A stretch of 64,000 nt of DNA, taken from positions 6,153,004 to 6,217,003 of the forward strand of contig NZ_KB913013.1 in the NCBI RefSeq assembly GCF_000383955.1, written 5' to 3'. This stretch comes from Rudanella lutea DSM 19387. GTDB lineage: Bacteria; Bacteroidota; Bacteroidia; Cytophagales; Spirosomataceae. The notes below the pieces were generated by a model. The model saw only the letters and a list, made by a program, of their open reading frames with translations. It ran no database searches and was not told where the DNA came from. This document shows, one piece after another, positions 8,045-16,927 of this stretch. Each line of letters begins with the position of its first letter. Position 1 is the stretch's first letter. A program made the position numbers and the translations under genes.

Positions 8045-11000
8045 ATGTTTATGGACACAATCTTTACCAGACGAGCGCACTTGGGGCGTTATGTCATACT
8101 TATTATAGCCTTGTTGGGAAGTTTCCTGGCAGGGGCTCAGGTTCGGCAAGTGGAGGGGCTCGTGAAAGATGCCCGCCTGTCGGAGCCGCTGCCGGGTGTC
8201 AACGTGACGGTAAAAGGCACCGCGCGGGGTACCGTAACTGGTGCCGAAGGCCGCTTTACCATCAGTGCCGGTCCAACCGACGTGCTGGTGTTTTCGATGA
8301 TCGGCATGACCACGCAGGAGGTGGCCGTGGGCAATCAAACCACGCTCACTGTTCTGATGGCCGAAAGCAGCAAGAGCCTCGACGAAGTGGTAGTAGTCGG
8401 GTACGGGCAGCAAAGCCGCCGGACACTCACGGGCTCGGTTGCTACCGTCGACCCGGCCGTGTTTAAGTCTGTACCCCGTACCAACGTGGCTACGGCGTTG
8501 CAGGGTGCGGTTCCGGGCTTGCGGGTTCAGCAAACGACTGGGCAACCCGGCTCAACGCCCGCTATCTCGTTTCGGGGGGGCACCGACTTCAACGGGGCGG
8601 GTTCGCCCTTGTTTGTGGTCGATGGGGTGATTGTCCCGTCGTTGTTTGGTATCAACATGGAAGACGTGGAGTCGATGGATTTGCTCAAAGATGCTGCCTC
8701 AACGGCCATCTATGGGGCGCGGGCTTCCAACGGCGTGGTGCTGGTTTCGACCCGCAAAGGCAAGAAAGGCCGCACGCAGGTAACGTATAGCTACAAACGT
8801 GCCACGAACTACATCCGGCGCAACCCGCTCGAATACATGAGCGCGGAGGATTACATCCGCTGGAACCGGCGCGGTTTGGGGGCTCGCTTCGAAGCCGCTC
8901 GTGCCGACAACAACACGGCCGAGATGAACAACGCCCGCAACCAATTGGCCGGGGCCTGGGGCTGGGGTACCAACTCGGGCTGGACGGCCCCCGACGGGCG
9001 CTACTCGACCCAACAGGTGACCAACGCCAACCGGGGTCTGCTGAGCAATCCGCTCTACAAGCTGCTGGTGGACAAAAACCCGTTCAACCCGGCGCAGATG
9101 GATAGTCTGATTTACCGCTCGGTGAGTCAGCGGGAGCTGGAAGACATGATTTTGCAGCAAAGCAACCTGAACGAACACTACCTGAACGTTTCGGGCGGTA
9201 ACGACATGGGCAATTTTGCCCTGGGTGTCGGGAGCCTGTCGGACGTGGGGATGCTCATCGGGTCGGGTTTCAAACGCCTGAATATGAACTTCAACGGGGG
9301 GCTCAACGTCGGTAAAAACCTGACGGTATCGCTCAACCTGGCGGGTTACAGCACCCAATCGACGCCCTCGTATCTGACGGCCGATGCGGGCGGTGGTCTG
9401 GCTGGCGGAGTAGTGCAACGCTTTACGGGCATTGCCCCAACGGCCCGCTTCACCCACGACCTCACGGGCGCGATTCTGCCCGGCGTGGACGGTAGCACCT
9501 TGGGCAACCCGCTTTACCTGCGCGACAAATTCATCAACAACACCGCCGAGCAACGCTACAGCGGGGGCCTTAATCTGGAATACCGGATTTTGCCGGGCCT
9601 GAAACTGCTTGGGTCGGCGTCGGGCTTTTATCGCTACACCGGCAACGACAGCTTCACGAAAGCCTACATTTCCGGTACGGGCGGGGCACTCATCAACAGC
9701 CGCAATGCGTCGTTCAGCAATGTGCGCACGAGTCAGTACCAGTACAACGGGTTTTTGCAGTATGATAAAACACTGGATAAACACACTGTGTCGGTGCTGG
9801 GCGGGGCTGAATTCTACGAATTCCGGCAGTACGAATATGGCGCATCGGCGAGCTTAGCCGCTACCGATTTTATTCCCTGGCTGTCGGCTTCAACCAATGC
9901 CGTCGGGATTCCGTTTTCAGCCTTCTCGGGCTGGCAACGGCTGGCGTCGGGCATCGGTCGGGTCAATTACAACTACGACAACCGCTACCTGCTGACCCTC
10001 AACGCCCGCTACGACGGTACTTCCAAACTGACCAACAACCGGTACGGTTTCTTCCCCGGTCTGTCGCTCGGCTGGAACCTGCACTTCGAAGATTTCTTCG
10101 CCAAGTCGGGCCTGAACCGGTACGTATCGACTGTGAAACCCCGCATCAGCTGGGGCGAAAACGGCAGCATCACCCCCCTGGGCGATTATGCCACCATTCC
10201 GCAGTACGGCAGCGTGGGTATTTATAACGGGCAGCCGGGCTTTGCCGCGGGCAGCATCGCCAACACCAACCTGCGCTGGGAGCGGGCCAACACGCTCAAC
10301 TTTGGTCTGGACCTTGGCTTGTTGAACAACCGGGTGACCATCCTGACCGACTATTTTATCCGAAATGTGTACGACAAGCTGAGCACCCTGCCCATTCCGT
10401 CGTGGACGGGCTACAGTGCCTACCTGACCAACAACGGGCAGTTGCAGAACCGGGGTATCGAGCTGGAAGTACGGGCGAATATCCTGAAGCCCGAACAGGC
10501 CGGTGGCTTGTCGTGGACGGTAGGGGCCAACCTCTTCCATGTGAAAAACTACGCCGTAAAACTCCCGAACAACGGGCTGGAACGGAACCGCCAAAGTGCT
10601 ATTCAGGCGTTCGATCCCGCAACGGGCAAGCTGGCCTGGGTCGCTGGTTTGCAGGAGGGCAAGCGCATCGGACTCGACGAGGTGTGGGCACCGGCTTACG
10701 ACGGTATCTATACCACGCAGGCTGAAATTGACGCCCGCGCTAACTTGGTGAACACGTATCTGCCCTACACCAACAAACGGATTAAGTTGCTGGGCGATGC
10801 CCGCTGGCGCGACATTGACCGCAACGATACCCTCGACTACCGCGACTTTGTGTTTGTGGGCCGCACCACACCGACCATTCAGGGCGGGTTCTCGTCAACG
10901 GTGCAGTGGAAAGGGTTCACCCTGTTCGGGCAGTTCGATTACTCGCTCGGTTTTGTCATTGTCAATCAGATGTATCTGCGCGGTATGTCGCAGGTGCAGG

Positions 11001-11380
11001 GCTCGCAAAACGGTCCGGTGGATGTTACCCAAACCTGGTCGCCCGATACGCCAAACGGTACCTTGCCCCGCTACTACTGGGCCAACTACGGCCGTAACTA
11101 CTTCCTCGACGCCGGGGGCGGCACGACGGCACCGGCCAACTTCTGGCAGAAAGGCAACTACCTGGCTATGCGCGAGCTGACTCTCAGCTACGATATGGCA
11201 CCTGCCCTGATGACCCGGCTCACCCGTGATCGAGTGAAGAGCTTGCGTGTGTTCCTGACCGGCTCGAATCTGGCGTATTTCACCCGCTACAACGGAACAT
11301 TCCCCGAAACGGGCGGCAACGATGTCGGCCGGTTCCCGCTGCCGCGCGTCGTGACCATGGGTGCTACGTTGTCTCTTTAA
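8045..11380 (+). CDS. SusC/RagA-family TonB-linked outer-membrane protein (sialic acid uptake)
   Basis: About 1111 residues. Signal peptide ending SFLAGAQ, a carboxypeptidase-regulatory-like N-terminal domain (VEGLVKDARLSEPLPGVNVTVKG begins it), a TonB-box-like segment SLDEVVVVGYG, a plug with GTDFNGAGSPLFVVDG, and a long C-terminal barrel. In-frame starts are TTG 8036, ATG 8045 and ATG 8051; 8045 is chosen, 8051 is equally possible. It pairs with the SusD gene at 11547 and sits beside nan catabolic genes, so it should import sialic acid or small sialoglycans, like NanO of Tannerella and Bacteroides. Controlled by the divergent region upstream. Substrate from context only. Confidence 0.9.
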   Translation: MFMDTIFTRRAHLGRYVILIIALLGSFLAGAQVRQVEGLVKDARLSEPLPGVNVTVKGTARGTVTGAEGRFTISAGPTDVLVFSMIGMTTQEVAVGNQTTLTVLMAESSKSLDEVVVVGYGQQSRRTLTGSVATVDPAVFKSVPRTNVATALQGAVPGLRVQQTTGQPGSTPAISFRGGTDFNGAGSPLFVVDGVIVPSLFGINMEDVESMDLLKDAASTAIYGARASNGVVLVSTRKGKKGRTQVTYSYKRATNYIRRNPLEYMSAEDYIRWNRRGLGARFEAARADNNTAEMNNARNQLAGAWGWGTNSGWTAPDGRYSTQQVTNANRGLLSNPLYKLLVDKNPFNPAQMDSLIYRSVSQRELEDMILQQSNLNEHYLNVSGGNDMGNFALGVGSLSDVGMLIGSGFKRLNMNFNGGLNVGKNLTVSLNLAGYSTQSTPSYLTADAGGGLAGGVVQRFTGIAPTARFTHDLTGAILPGVDGSTLGNPLYLRDKFINNTAEQRYSGGLNLEYRILPGLKLLGSASGFYRYTGNDSFTKAYISGTGGALINSRNASFSNVRTSQYQYNGFLQYDKTLDKHTVSVLGGAEFYEFRQYEYGASASLAATDFIPWLSASTNAVGIPFSAFSGWQRLASGIGRVNYNYDNRYLLTLNARYDGTSKLTNNRYGFFPGLSLGWNLHFEDFFAKSGLNRYVSTVKPRISWGENGSITPLGDYATIPQYGSVGIYNGQPGFAAGSIANTNLRWERANTLNFGLDLGLLNNRVTILTDYFIRNVYDKLSTLPIPSWTGYSAYLTNNGQLQNRGIELEVRANILKPEQAGGLSWTVGANLFHVKNYAVKLPNNGLERNRQSAIQAFDPATGKLAWVAGLQEGKRIGLDEVWAPAYDGIYTTQAEIDARANLVNTYLPYTNKRIKLLGDARWRDIDRNDTLDYRDFVFVGRTTPTIQGGFSSTVQWKGFTLFGQFDYSLGFVIVNQMYLRGMSQVQGSQNGPVDVTQTWSPDTPNGTLPRYYWANYGRNYFLDAGGGTTAPANFWQKGNYLAMRELTLSYDMAPALMTRLTRDRVKSLRVFLTGSNLAYFTRYNGTFPETGGNDVGRFPLPRVVTMGATLSL

Positions 11381-11388
11381 CTACTAAT

Positions 11389-11531
11389 CTACCTCACCCC
11401 TGCCCCTCTCCTTCGCAAGGAGAGGGGTAACTTACCAGCCCTTCCCTGACCAATTAGGGTGTACCTATAATACCGGATGGTCGTTGACTCCACCCCTCTC
11501 CTTGTGAAGGAGAGGGGCAGGGGTGAGGTAG
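11389..11531. repeat. Nested palindrome between susC- and susD-like genes
   Basis: A perfect 25-nt inverted repeat (11389-11413 against 11507-11531) encloses about 93 bases. Each arm also forms its own hairpin: 11403-11413 with 11417-11427 (loop CGC), and 11493-11503 with 11507-11517 (loop GTG), both with the stem CCCCTCTCCTT. The RNA can therefore switch between two local hairpins and one long stem. No T-run follows. It fills almost the entire SusC-SusD gap and could affect transcript processing or stability, or be a mobile palindromic element. Confidence 0.85.
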
Positions 11532-11546
11532 CTAAACCAAGACATT

Positions 11547-13067
11547 ATGAAACTTCGTAATCTATTTATAATTACCGGGTTATGTTTTTCTTCGAGCTTG
11601 TTCTCCTGCCAAAATCAGCTGGAAGAAGTGGTGCCGCAAACGTCGCTGAACCAGCAATTGGCCCTGTCGGACCCCAACGCAGCCACGACCCTTTACACGG
11701 GCGTGTATGCTTCGCTCCGAAACTACCACGGCACGCTCGTCAACCTCGGCGAGATGCGCTCAGACCTGTGGGCCGACGGCCTCTTTACCGAATCGGAAGA
11801 CACGGGCCTGAAGCAGTACTGGTCGCATAACATCAGCGCGACCAACGTACCGGCGGCCAACTGGGGCGGGTTTTACAACCTCATCGACCGGATCAACACG
11901 GTCATCAAACTGTTTCCGCAGGCCCCACTGACCGAGGCTCAGCGCAAGTCGGCCCTGGCCGAAATGCACGGGCTCCGGGCGTTCGTGTACTTCACGCTGC
12001 TCCGCACCTGGGGTGGGGTGCCCATCACAACCGAACCGGTTTCATCAGTCGATAACCTCACCGACCTGTATCGGGAGCGGGCCAAAGCCGAAGACGTGAT
12101 GAAGCTCATCAAGAGCGACCTCGAACAATCGCTGACCCTGTTTGGTGGCAGCAACACCTTTACCACCAAGCGGGTGTACTGGAACCGGGCCGCTACGCTG
12201 ACGCTCAAAGGCGACGTTTTTCTGTGGTCGGGGACGCTCATGGGCGGGGGCTCGGCCGATTTTGCTGTGGCCAAAGCGGCTTTAGAAGAGGTAAAAGCCA
12301 TCCCGGCGCTGGGGTTACAGGCCACCTATGCCGACATTTTCGACGCGACCAAAGAGGTGAACAACCGCGAAATCATTTTCGCCCTGAGCTTCGAGAAGAA
12401 CGAGGCTACCCAGTCGGCCTACGGCAGTTTTCTGGTGAATACCACCCAGGCGGGTACGCTCGTGTTTGATCCGCAACCGGGCCCGGCCGTACCGGTGAGT
12501 ACGGCGTTTCCGCTCGTGGCCGGGGCCAGTCGGGTGGGTTTGTCGCAAGCCATGATTACCCGGCTCACGGCCAATACCGCCGACCGTCGGCCGCGGGCTA
12601 CGTTCCGCACCATGCACCGGACCACTGCCGGAAACCCGGTGGCCGGAGTGATGCTGACCAAGTTTATTGGTCGGGTAGATGCCGGTGTGCAATTGTACGA
12701 TAACGATTTCCCCATTTACCGCTACGCCGACGTGCTGCTGATGCTGGCTGAAGCCAATACCAAGCTGGGCAACGACCCCTCGGCCGACATTATGGCCGTT
12801 CGGACGCGGGCGTACGGTGCTGCGGCCCCGGCCTTTACCAACGGAAGTCAGCAAGCAAACATGGAGGCTATTTTGGACGAAAACCTGCGTGAATTTATTG
12901 GTGAAGGTAAGCGGTGGTTTGCTCTCCGTCGGGCGGGCGACGCCTACGTGTTCCGGGCCGTCAATCCGCAGTATCTGCCGCAGAATCAGGCCCATAAACT
13001 GGTGTTGCCCATCTCGGTCGGTATGCTCAACGCCGACCCCAAGCTGACCCAAACACCGGGGTATTAA
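11547..13067 (+). CDS. SusD/RagB-family lipoprotein (sialic acid binding, NanU-like)
   Basis: A 506-residue surface lipoprotein: signal peptide with lipobox LFSC, cysteine at residue 21, then a helical SusD fold with the tetratricopeptide-like N-terminal region (EMHGLRAFVYFTLLRTWG is the typical SusD segment near residues 135-155) and the C-terminal IYRYADVLLMLAEA motif. It binds substrate as the lid on the SusC barrel. Encoded 166 bases after the SusC gene, with a nested palindrome in between, and followed by catabolic genes for sialic acid. The ligand is inferred from those neighbours. Confidence 0.9.
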   Translation: MKLRNLFIITGLCFSSSLFSCQNQLEEVVPQTSLNQQLALSDPNAATTLYTGVYASLRNYHGTLVNLGEMRSDLWADGLFTESEDTGLKQYWSHNISATNVPAANWGGFYNLIDRINTVIKLFPQAPLTEAQRKSALAEMHGLRAFVYFTLLRTWGGVPITTEPVSSVDNLTDLYRERAKAEDVMKLIKSDLEQSLTLFGGSNTFTTKRVYWNRAATLTLKGDVFLWSGTLMGGGSADFAVAKAALEEVKAIPALGLQATYADIFDATKEVNNREIIFALSFEKNEATQSAYGSFLVNTTQAGTLVFDPQPGPAVPVSTAFPLVAGASRVGLSQAMITRLTANTADRRPRATFRTMHRTTAGNPVAGVMLTKFIGRVDAGVQLYDNDFPIYRYADVLLMLAEANTKLGNDPSADIMAVRTRAYGAAAPAFTNGSQQANMEAILDENLREFIGEGKRWFALRRAGDAYVFRAVNPQYLPQNQAHKLVLPISVGMLNADPKLTQTPGY

Positions 13068-13079
13068 GCAACCCGGACC

Positions 13080-13221
13080 CTGTCAGTGGTCGTAGACCCT
13101 GACAGTGGTCCATCGTGCTGGTGTTGCTAACCAAATCGCAGGCACCTTAGACCCTGACAGTGGGAGGGTAATCTAAACCCCTGTCAGGGTCTACGACCAC
13201 TGACAGGGGTTTAGATTACCC
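13080..13221. repeat. Compound inverted repeat between susD-like gene and nanA
   Basis: A perfect 21-bp stem (13166-13186 with 13201-13221, 14-nt loop) is overlapped by a second 26-nt inverted pair (13080-13105 with 13181-13206). The word ACCCTGACAGTGG also recurs directly at about 13095 and 13150. The arms are mutually exclusive, so two RNA folds compete. Nothing coding is visible. It lies where surface-protein genes give way to intracellular enzyme genes. Confidence 0.85.
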
Positions 13222-13324
13222 GGACCTTTTCACCAAACCATTCACCATTTCCCTAAAAAAATCATAGGTTGGGATTAGAAGTGTCCCCGGCAGTTGAACG
13301 GGGGCACCCTTTACCACATTCGAT

Positions 13325-14272
13325 ATGTCACAAATCCATAAAATTGAAGGGCTCGTCGCGGCTCCGTTTACCCCCATGCACCCCGACGGGTCACTTAATC
13401 TGAACCTGATTCCGGCTTATGCCCAATTTCTGGTGCAGAACGGGGTGAAAGGAGCCTTTATCGGCGGGTCGACAGGGGAGGGGGTTTCGCTCTCCTTTGC
13501 CGAAAAAACGGAGCTTCTGCGGGCCTGGGGGCAGGTCGACGCCCCGGCGCTGCAAAAAATCATGCTCGTGGGCGGCACCTCGCTGGCCGAAAGCTGCGAG
13601 CTCGCCAAACTGGCCGCCGAGTACCAATACGACGCTGTGGCCGTGTTGGCTCCGTTTTATTTCAAACCCACAAGCGCGGCCGTGCTGGCCGATTTCTGCG
13701 TCGCCGTGGGCGAGGCAGCACCTGAGGTTGGCGTGTATTTTTACCATATTCCGGCGCTCACGGGCGTTTCGGTGTCGATGCTGGCGTTTCTGGAAGCCAT
13801 CGACGGGCGACTGCCCAATTTCCGGGGCATCAAATACACCCACAACGACCTGATGGAGTACCGGCAGTGTCTGCTGTTTGCCGACCGGAAGTACGATCTG
13901 CTGTGGGGTTGGGACGAAATTTTTCTGGCCGCTATGGCCATGGGCGCCCGTGGGGCTGTGGGTAGCACGTTCAACTACGCTGCCCCGGTTTACCACGAGC
14001 TGATCCGGGCGTTCGACGCGGGCGATCTGGACCGGGCGCGGGCCATGCAGGATCAGTCCATTGCGATTGTCCGGCTGCTGGGCAAATACGGCGGCATTGC
14101 CACTGGCAAAGCGTACATGCGGGCCGTGGGTCTGGACTGCGGGGCGTTTCGGCAACCGGTGCAGAACATGTCGGCCGAGCGCTACACCGAGTTTTTAGAG
14201 GATCTCGAACGTATTCAATTCAACCGCTATGCTTCGCGTTCGGCTCTTATGGAGGGCGCGGTTAGCCGGTAA
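13325..14272 (+). CDS. nanA: N-acetylneuraminate lyase (DapA/NAL family)
   Basis: A 315-residue TIM-barrel aldolase predicted to split N-acetylneuraminate into N-acetylmannosamine and pyruvate in the cytoplasm. Landmarks: substrate-carboxylate loop GGSTGEG at 47-53, catalytic tyrosine Tyr140 in YFYHIPALTGV, and Schiff-base lysine Lys170 in RGIKYTHNDL. The spacing equals that of E. coli NanA (Tyr137, Lys165). ATG at 13325 gives the family's usual length. The 3' end overlaps the start of the kelch gene by 44 bases. Neighbouring sialidase, epimerase, mutarotase and esterase make the NAL assignment much more likely than dihydrodipicolinate synthase. Confidence 0.92.
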   Translation: MSQIHKIEGLVAAPFTPMHPDGSLNLNLIPAYAQFLVQNGVKGAFIGGSTGEGVSLSFAEKTELLRAWGQVDAPALQKIMLVGGTSLAESCELAKLAAEYQYDAVAVLAPFYFKPTSAAVLADFCVAVGEAAPEVGVYFYHIPALTGVSVSMLAFLEAIDGRLPNFRGIKYTHNDLMEYRQCLLFADRKYDLLWGWDEIFLAAMAMGARGAVGSTFNYAAPVYHELIRAFDAGDLDRARAMQDQSIAIVRLLGKYGGIATGKAYMRAVGLDCGAFRQPVQNMSAERYTEFLEDLERIQFNRYASRSALMEGAVSR

Positions 14273-15386
14273 GGCGGGCCTTTTGGCCCTGCTGCTACCT
14301 GCTTTGGCGCTGTCGCAACCCCGCCTGAATTTGACCACCCTGCCCGATCTTCCTCCCGTTTCGGGTAAACCCAATCCGGGGGTGGCGGGTGGGTTTGCGG
14401 GCCTGAGTGGTGGCATGTTGCTGCTGGGGGGCGGGGCCAATTTCCCGGATGGTTACCCCTGGGAAGGCGGGCAAAAGGTTTGGCACCGAACCATTTACGC
14501 TTTGCCGTTGAACGCCAATTCTGGACAATGGCAGGTCGTGGGCGAACTGGGCCACGCGCTCGGCTACGGAGCCTCGGTAACCTGGCGCGACCGGTTCATC
14601 ACGCTCGGAGGCAACGATGCCGAACGGCGCTATGCCGAGGTAGTAGCCTACCGCTGGGACGCCCAGAACCGCAAACTACTGGTCGACACCCTGCCCGCGT
14701 TGCCCCGGCCATTGGCTAATGAATCGGCTGCTTGTCTGGGCAATCAGTTGTACGTGTTTGGCGGGGAGTCGGAGCGTGGGGCCGAACGGGCTTTGTATGT
14801 CCTGAATCTGCTGCGGCCCGAAACCGGCTGGAAACCCCTGGCCGATTTGCCCGGTCCGGCACGGGCCTACACCGTTCTGGTGGCGGCCAAAGGTCGACTG
14901 TTCGTGGCCGGAGGTCGCTATACCGTTAACGGCCAAACGCAGGTTTTGGCCGATGCCTACGCCTACGCACCGGGCCTAAACCGTTGGGAGCGACTGCCCG
15001 ACCTGCCAACACCCCTGTCGGCCCATTCGGCCGTTGCTGGTTCCGATGGGTTGGTGCTGGTGATCGGGGGCGATACGGGCGAGCGGCTGAGCCAAATCGA
15101 ACGGGTGAACAATCAGATAGCCCAATCGGCACCTGGCCTTGTCCGCGATAGTTTGACCCTCCGCCGAAACGTCCTGCAACGCGACCATCCCGGTTTTTCG
15201 AAAACGATTTGGGCATATGGCCCAAAAACCCGACGGTGGACACGTTGGCAAGACCTGCCGTTTGCGGTGCCTGTTACCACTACGCCCGTCGCAGTTTCGG
15301 GCGGTTTTGTGTTGCCAAGTGGCGAAGTATCGCCGGGTGTTCGAACGCCGACGTCTCGGTTTATTTCCTTCCGAAAAGAGGGCTGA
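14229..15386 (+). CDS. Kelch-repeat protein, cyclically permuted mutarotase family (NanM-like)
   Basis: A 385-residue exported beta-propeller. Signal peptide MLRVRLLWRARLAGKAG with hydrophobic core and LALSQ cleavage region; kelch blades show LLLGGGANFPDG, LYVFGGES, LFVAGGRY and LVLVIGGDTG. The family includes NanM, which speeds conversion of alpha- to beta-N-acetylneuraminate in the periplasm before uptake. The ATG at 14229 lies inside nanA (44-base overlap); it is chosen because only this start gives the positively charged n-region of the signal peptide. The O-acetylesterase gene starts 8 bases after its stop. The mutarotase role is inferred from family and position. Confidence 0.82.
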   Translation: MLRVRLLWRARLAGKAGLLALLLPALALSQPRLNLTTLPDLPPVSGKPNPGVAGGFAGLSGGMLLLGGGANFPDGYPWEGGQKVWHRTIYALPLNANSGQWQVVGELGHALGYGASVTWRDRFITLGGNDAERRYAEVVAYRWDAQNRKLLVDTLPALPRPLANESAACLGNQLYVFGGESERGAERALYVLNLLRPETGWKPLADLPGPARAYTVLVAAKGRLFVAGGRYTVNGQTQVLADAYAYAPGLNRWERLPDLPTPLSAHSAVAGSDGLVLVIGGDTGERLSQIERVNNQIAQSAPGLVRDSLTLRRNVLQRDHPGFSKTIWAYGPKTRRWTRWQDLPFAVPVTTTPVAVSGGFVLPSGEVSPGVRTPTSRFISFRKEG

Positions 15387-15394
15387 TAGATGGC

Positions 15395-16927
15395 ATGAAG
15401 AAACTGTTTTCGCTCATTTTGCTCGTTTGCGGGCTCATGCCTGCCACGCACGCTCAGATTCGGTTGGCCGAGTTCTGGCAATCGGGCATGGTGATTCAGC
15501 GCGATCAGCCCGTACACGTCTGGGGGAGTGGGACACCCGCTCAAAGGGTGCGGGTCCGGTTGGCCGATAACGAAGTGCAGACTACCGTTTTGCCCGATTC
15601 GACCTGGTCGGTGACGTTACCTGCCCGCCGGGCTTCTGCGGCTCCCCTCAAACTGCTGGTACAAACCGATTCGGCCCGGCTCGAACTGGATGATCTGCTG
15701 GTGGGCGATGTGTGGGTCTGCGCGGGTCAGTCGAATATGGCGTTTCCGGTTTTGGCTGAGCGGCATGCAGCCCAAACGTTACGCGAGGCTCCCAATCCCC
15801 TGTTGCGGCTTTATGACCGCATACCCGGTGCGTTTCGGTACAATGAACCGTTCAAAGCGCACGAAGCCCCGTATCTCGAACCGGCCCGGTATTTCAGGCC
15901 GGGACAATGGCAGGTGGCCGATTCGGCTTCGGTTCGGCGGTTTTCGGCCGTGTGTTACTACGCGGGTCGGGCCGTTCAGGAGTCGGTGGGCGTTCCGGTC
16001 GGGCTGATTCACATGGCCGTCGGAGGGTCGCCCGCAGAAGCCTGGATGCGGGCCGAAGGGGCCGTGGCAGACGCCCTGTTGCAGAGCCTGTTTACGGGTG
16101 ACTGGTTCGCAAACAAAACCCTTGAACCCTGGTGCATTCAACGGGGCCACGAAAATCTGGACTCCCTGCTCCGGGCGGGGTATCCGTTGCCGCGCGGGCC
16201 GTACGGTATCCATCACCCCTATGAGCCGGGGTTACTGTACGAGGCTGGGGTGCTGCCGCTGAGTCGGTTGCCGGTCAAAGGGATTATGTGGTATCAGGGC
16301 GAAAGCAATGCCTTGAGTGAGCAACGGGCACAGCAGCACGAAGCCCTTTTTCCGGCGCTGATTAACCAGTGGCGACGCGCGTGGAACCGGCCCGAACTCC
16401 CGTTTTACTTTTGTCAGCTTTCGTCAATCAGTACCGAGAAAGGGTACAAGTCAGACTATTGGCCCCTGTTTCGGGATGGGCAACGACGGCTTGCCGGAAC
16501 CATGCCTAACGTGGGTATGGCCGTTACGAGCGATGTGGGCCACCCGACGGATGTTCACCCGACCGATAAAAAATCGGTGGGCGACCGATTGGCCCGCGCC
16601 ATGTTGATTCAGACGTACAAAAAGCCGTTGCTGGCCGCGCCGGTGCCCGTTCGGGTTCGTCGGCGGGCGGGTGGCTGGGAGCTTCATCTTGCCAATGCGG
16701 GGGAGGGGCTCCAAACCGCTGACGGTCAGGAGGTGCGCGGGTTTGCCCTCGGCGATGCCACCGGCCCCCATACCGAGCTGTCCGCCCAACTTCGGGGAAA
16801 AACCGTGCATCTGACCGGCCGGGGCAACGGGCAATTTCTGTACTACGGATGGCAGCCCTACACCACGGCCAACATAGTGAATAGCGAGCGGCTCCCACTT
16901 TCCACCTTCAAACTTCCGCTACCTTGA
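15395..16927 (+). CDS. Sialate O-acetylesterase (SGNH family)
   Basis: A 510-residue exported esterase predicted to remove O-acetyl groups from sialic acids, which otherwise block sialidase and lyase. Signal peptide to about residue 20 (ATHAQ). Nucleophile block VCAGQSNM with Ser113, block MWYQGESNA near residue 305, and a catalytic-histidine region DVHPTDK. Start placed at ATG 15395 (MKKLFSLILL), 8 bases after the kelch gene; the frame is open back to 15209 but that part overlaps the kelch gene. Its TGA overlaps the TTG start of the next gene (TTGA), suggesting translational coupling. Confidence 0.87.
   Translation: MKKLFSLILLVCGLMPATHAQIRLAEFWQSGMVIQRDQPVHVWGSGTPAQRVRVRLADNEVQTTVLPDSTWSVTLPARRASAAPLKLLVQTDSARLELDDLLVGDVWVCAGQSNMAFPVLAERHAAQTLREAPNPLLRLYDRIPGAFRYNEPFKAHEAPYLEPARYFRPGQWQVADSASVRRFSAVCYYAGRAVQESVGVPVGLIHMAVGGSPAEAWMRAEGAVADALLQSLFTGDWFANKTLEPWCIQRGHENLDSLLRAGYPLPRGPYGIHHPYEPGLLYEAGVLPLSRLPVKGIMWYQGESNALSEQRAQQHEALFPALINQWRRAWNRPELPFYFCQLSSISTEKGYKSDYWPLFRDGQRRLAGTMPNVGMAVTSDVGHPTDVHPTDKKSVGDRLARAMLIQTYKKPLLAAPVPVRVRRRAGGWELHLANAGEGLQTADGQEVRGFALGDATGPHTELSAQLRGKTVHLTGRGNGQFLYYGWQPYTTANIVNSERLPLSTFKLPLP

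Noticed and set aside
8699..9784. Long minus-strand open frame opposite the nan SusC gene
   Set aside because: It has no family features, and the plus frame is a clear SusC. GC-rich codons on one strand often leave open antisense frames.
13080..13221. Possible CRISPR-like array from recurring CCCTGACAGTGG words
   Set aside because: Spacing is irregular, the copies are in both orientations, and there are no cas genes. It is a palindrome cluster.
13325..14272. Dihydrodipicolinate synthase as the function of the DapA-family gene
   Set aside because: The fold is shared, but all neighbours belong to sialic-acid use and Tyr140/Lys170 match the lyase spacing equally well.
15209..15394. N-terminal extension of the O-acetylesterase
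   Set aside because: It overlaps the kelch gene, while a perfect signal peptide begins at 15395.
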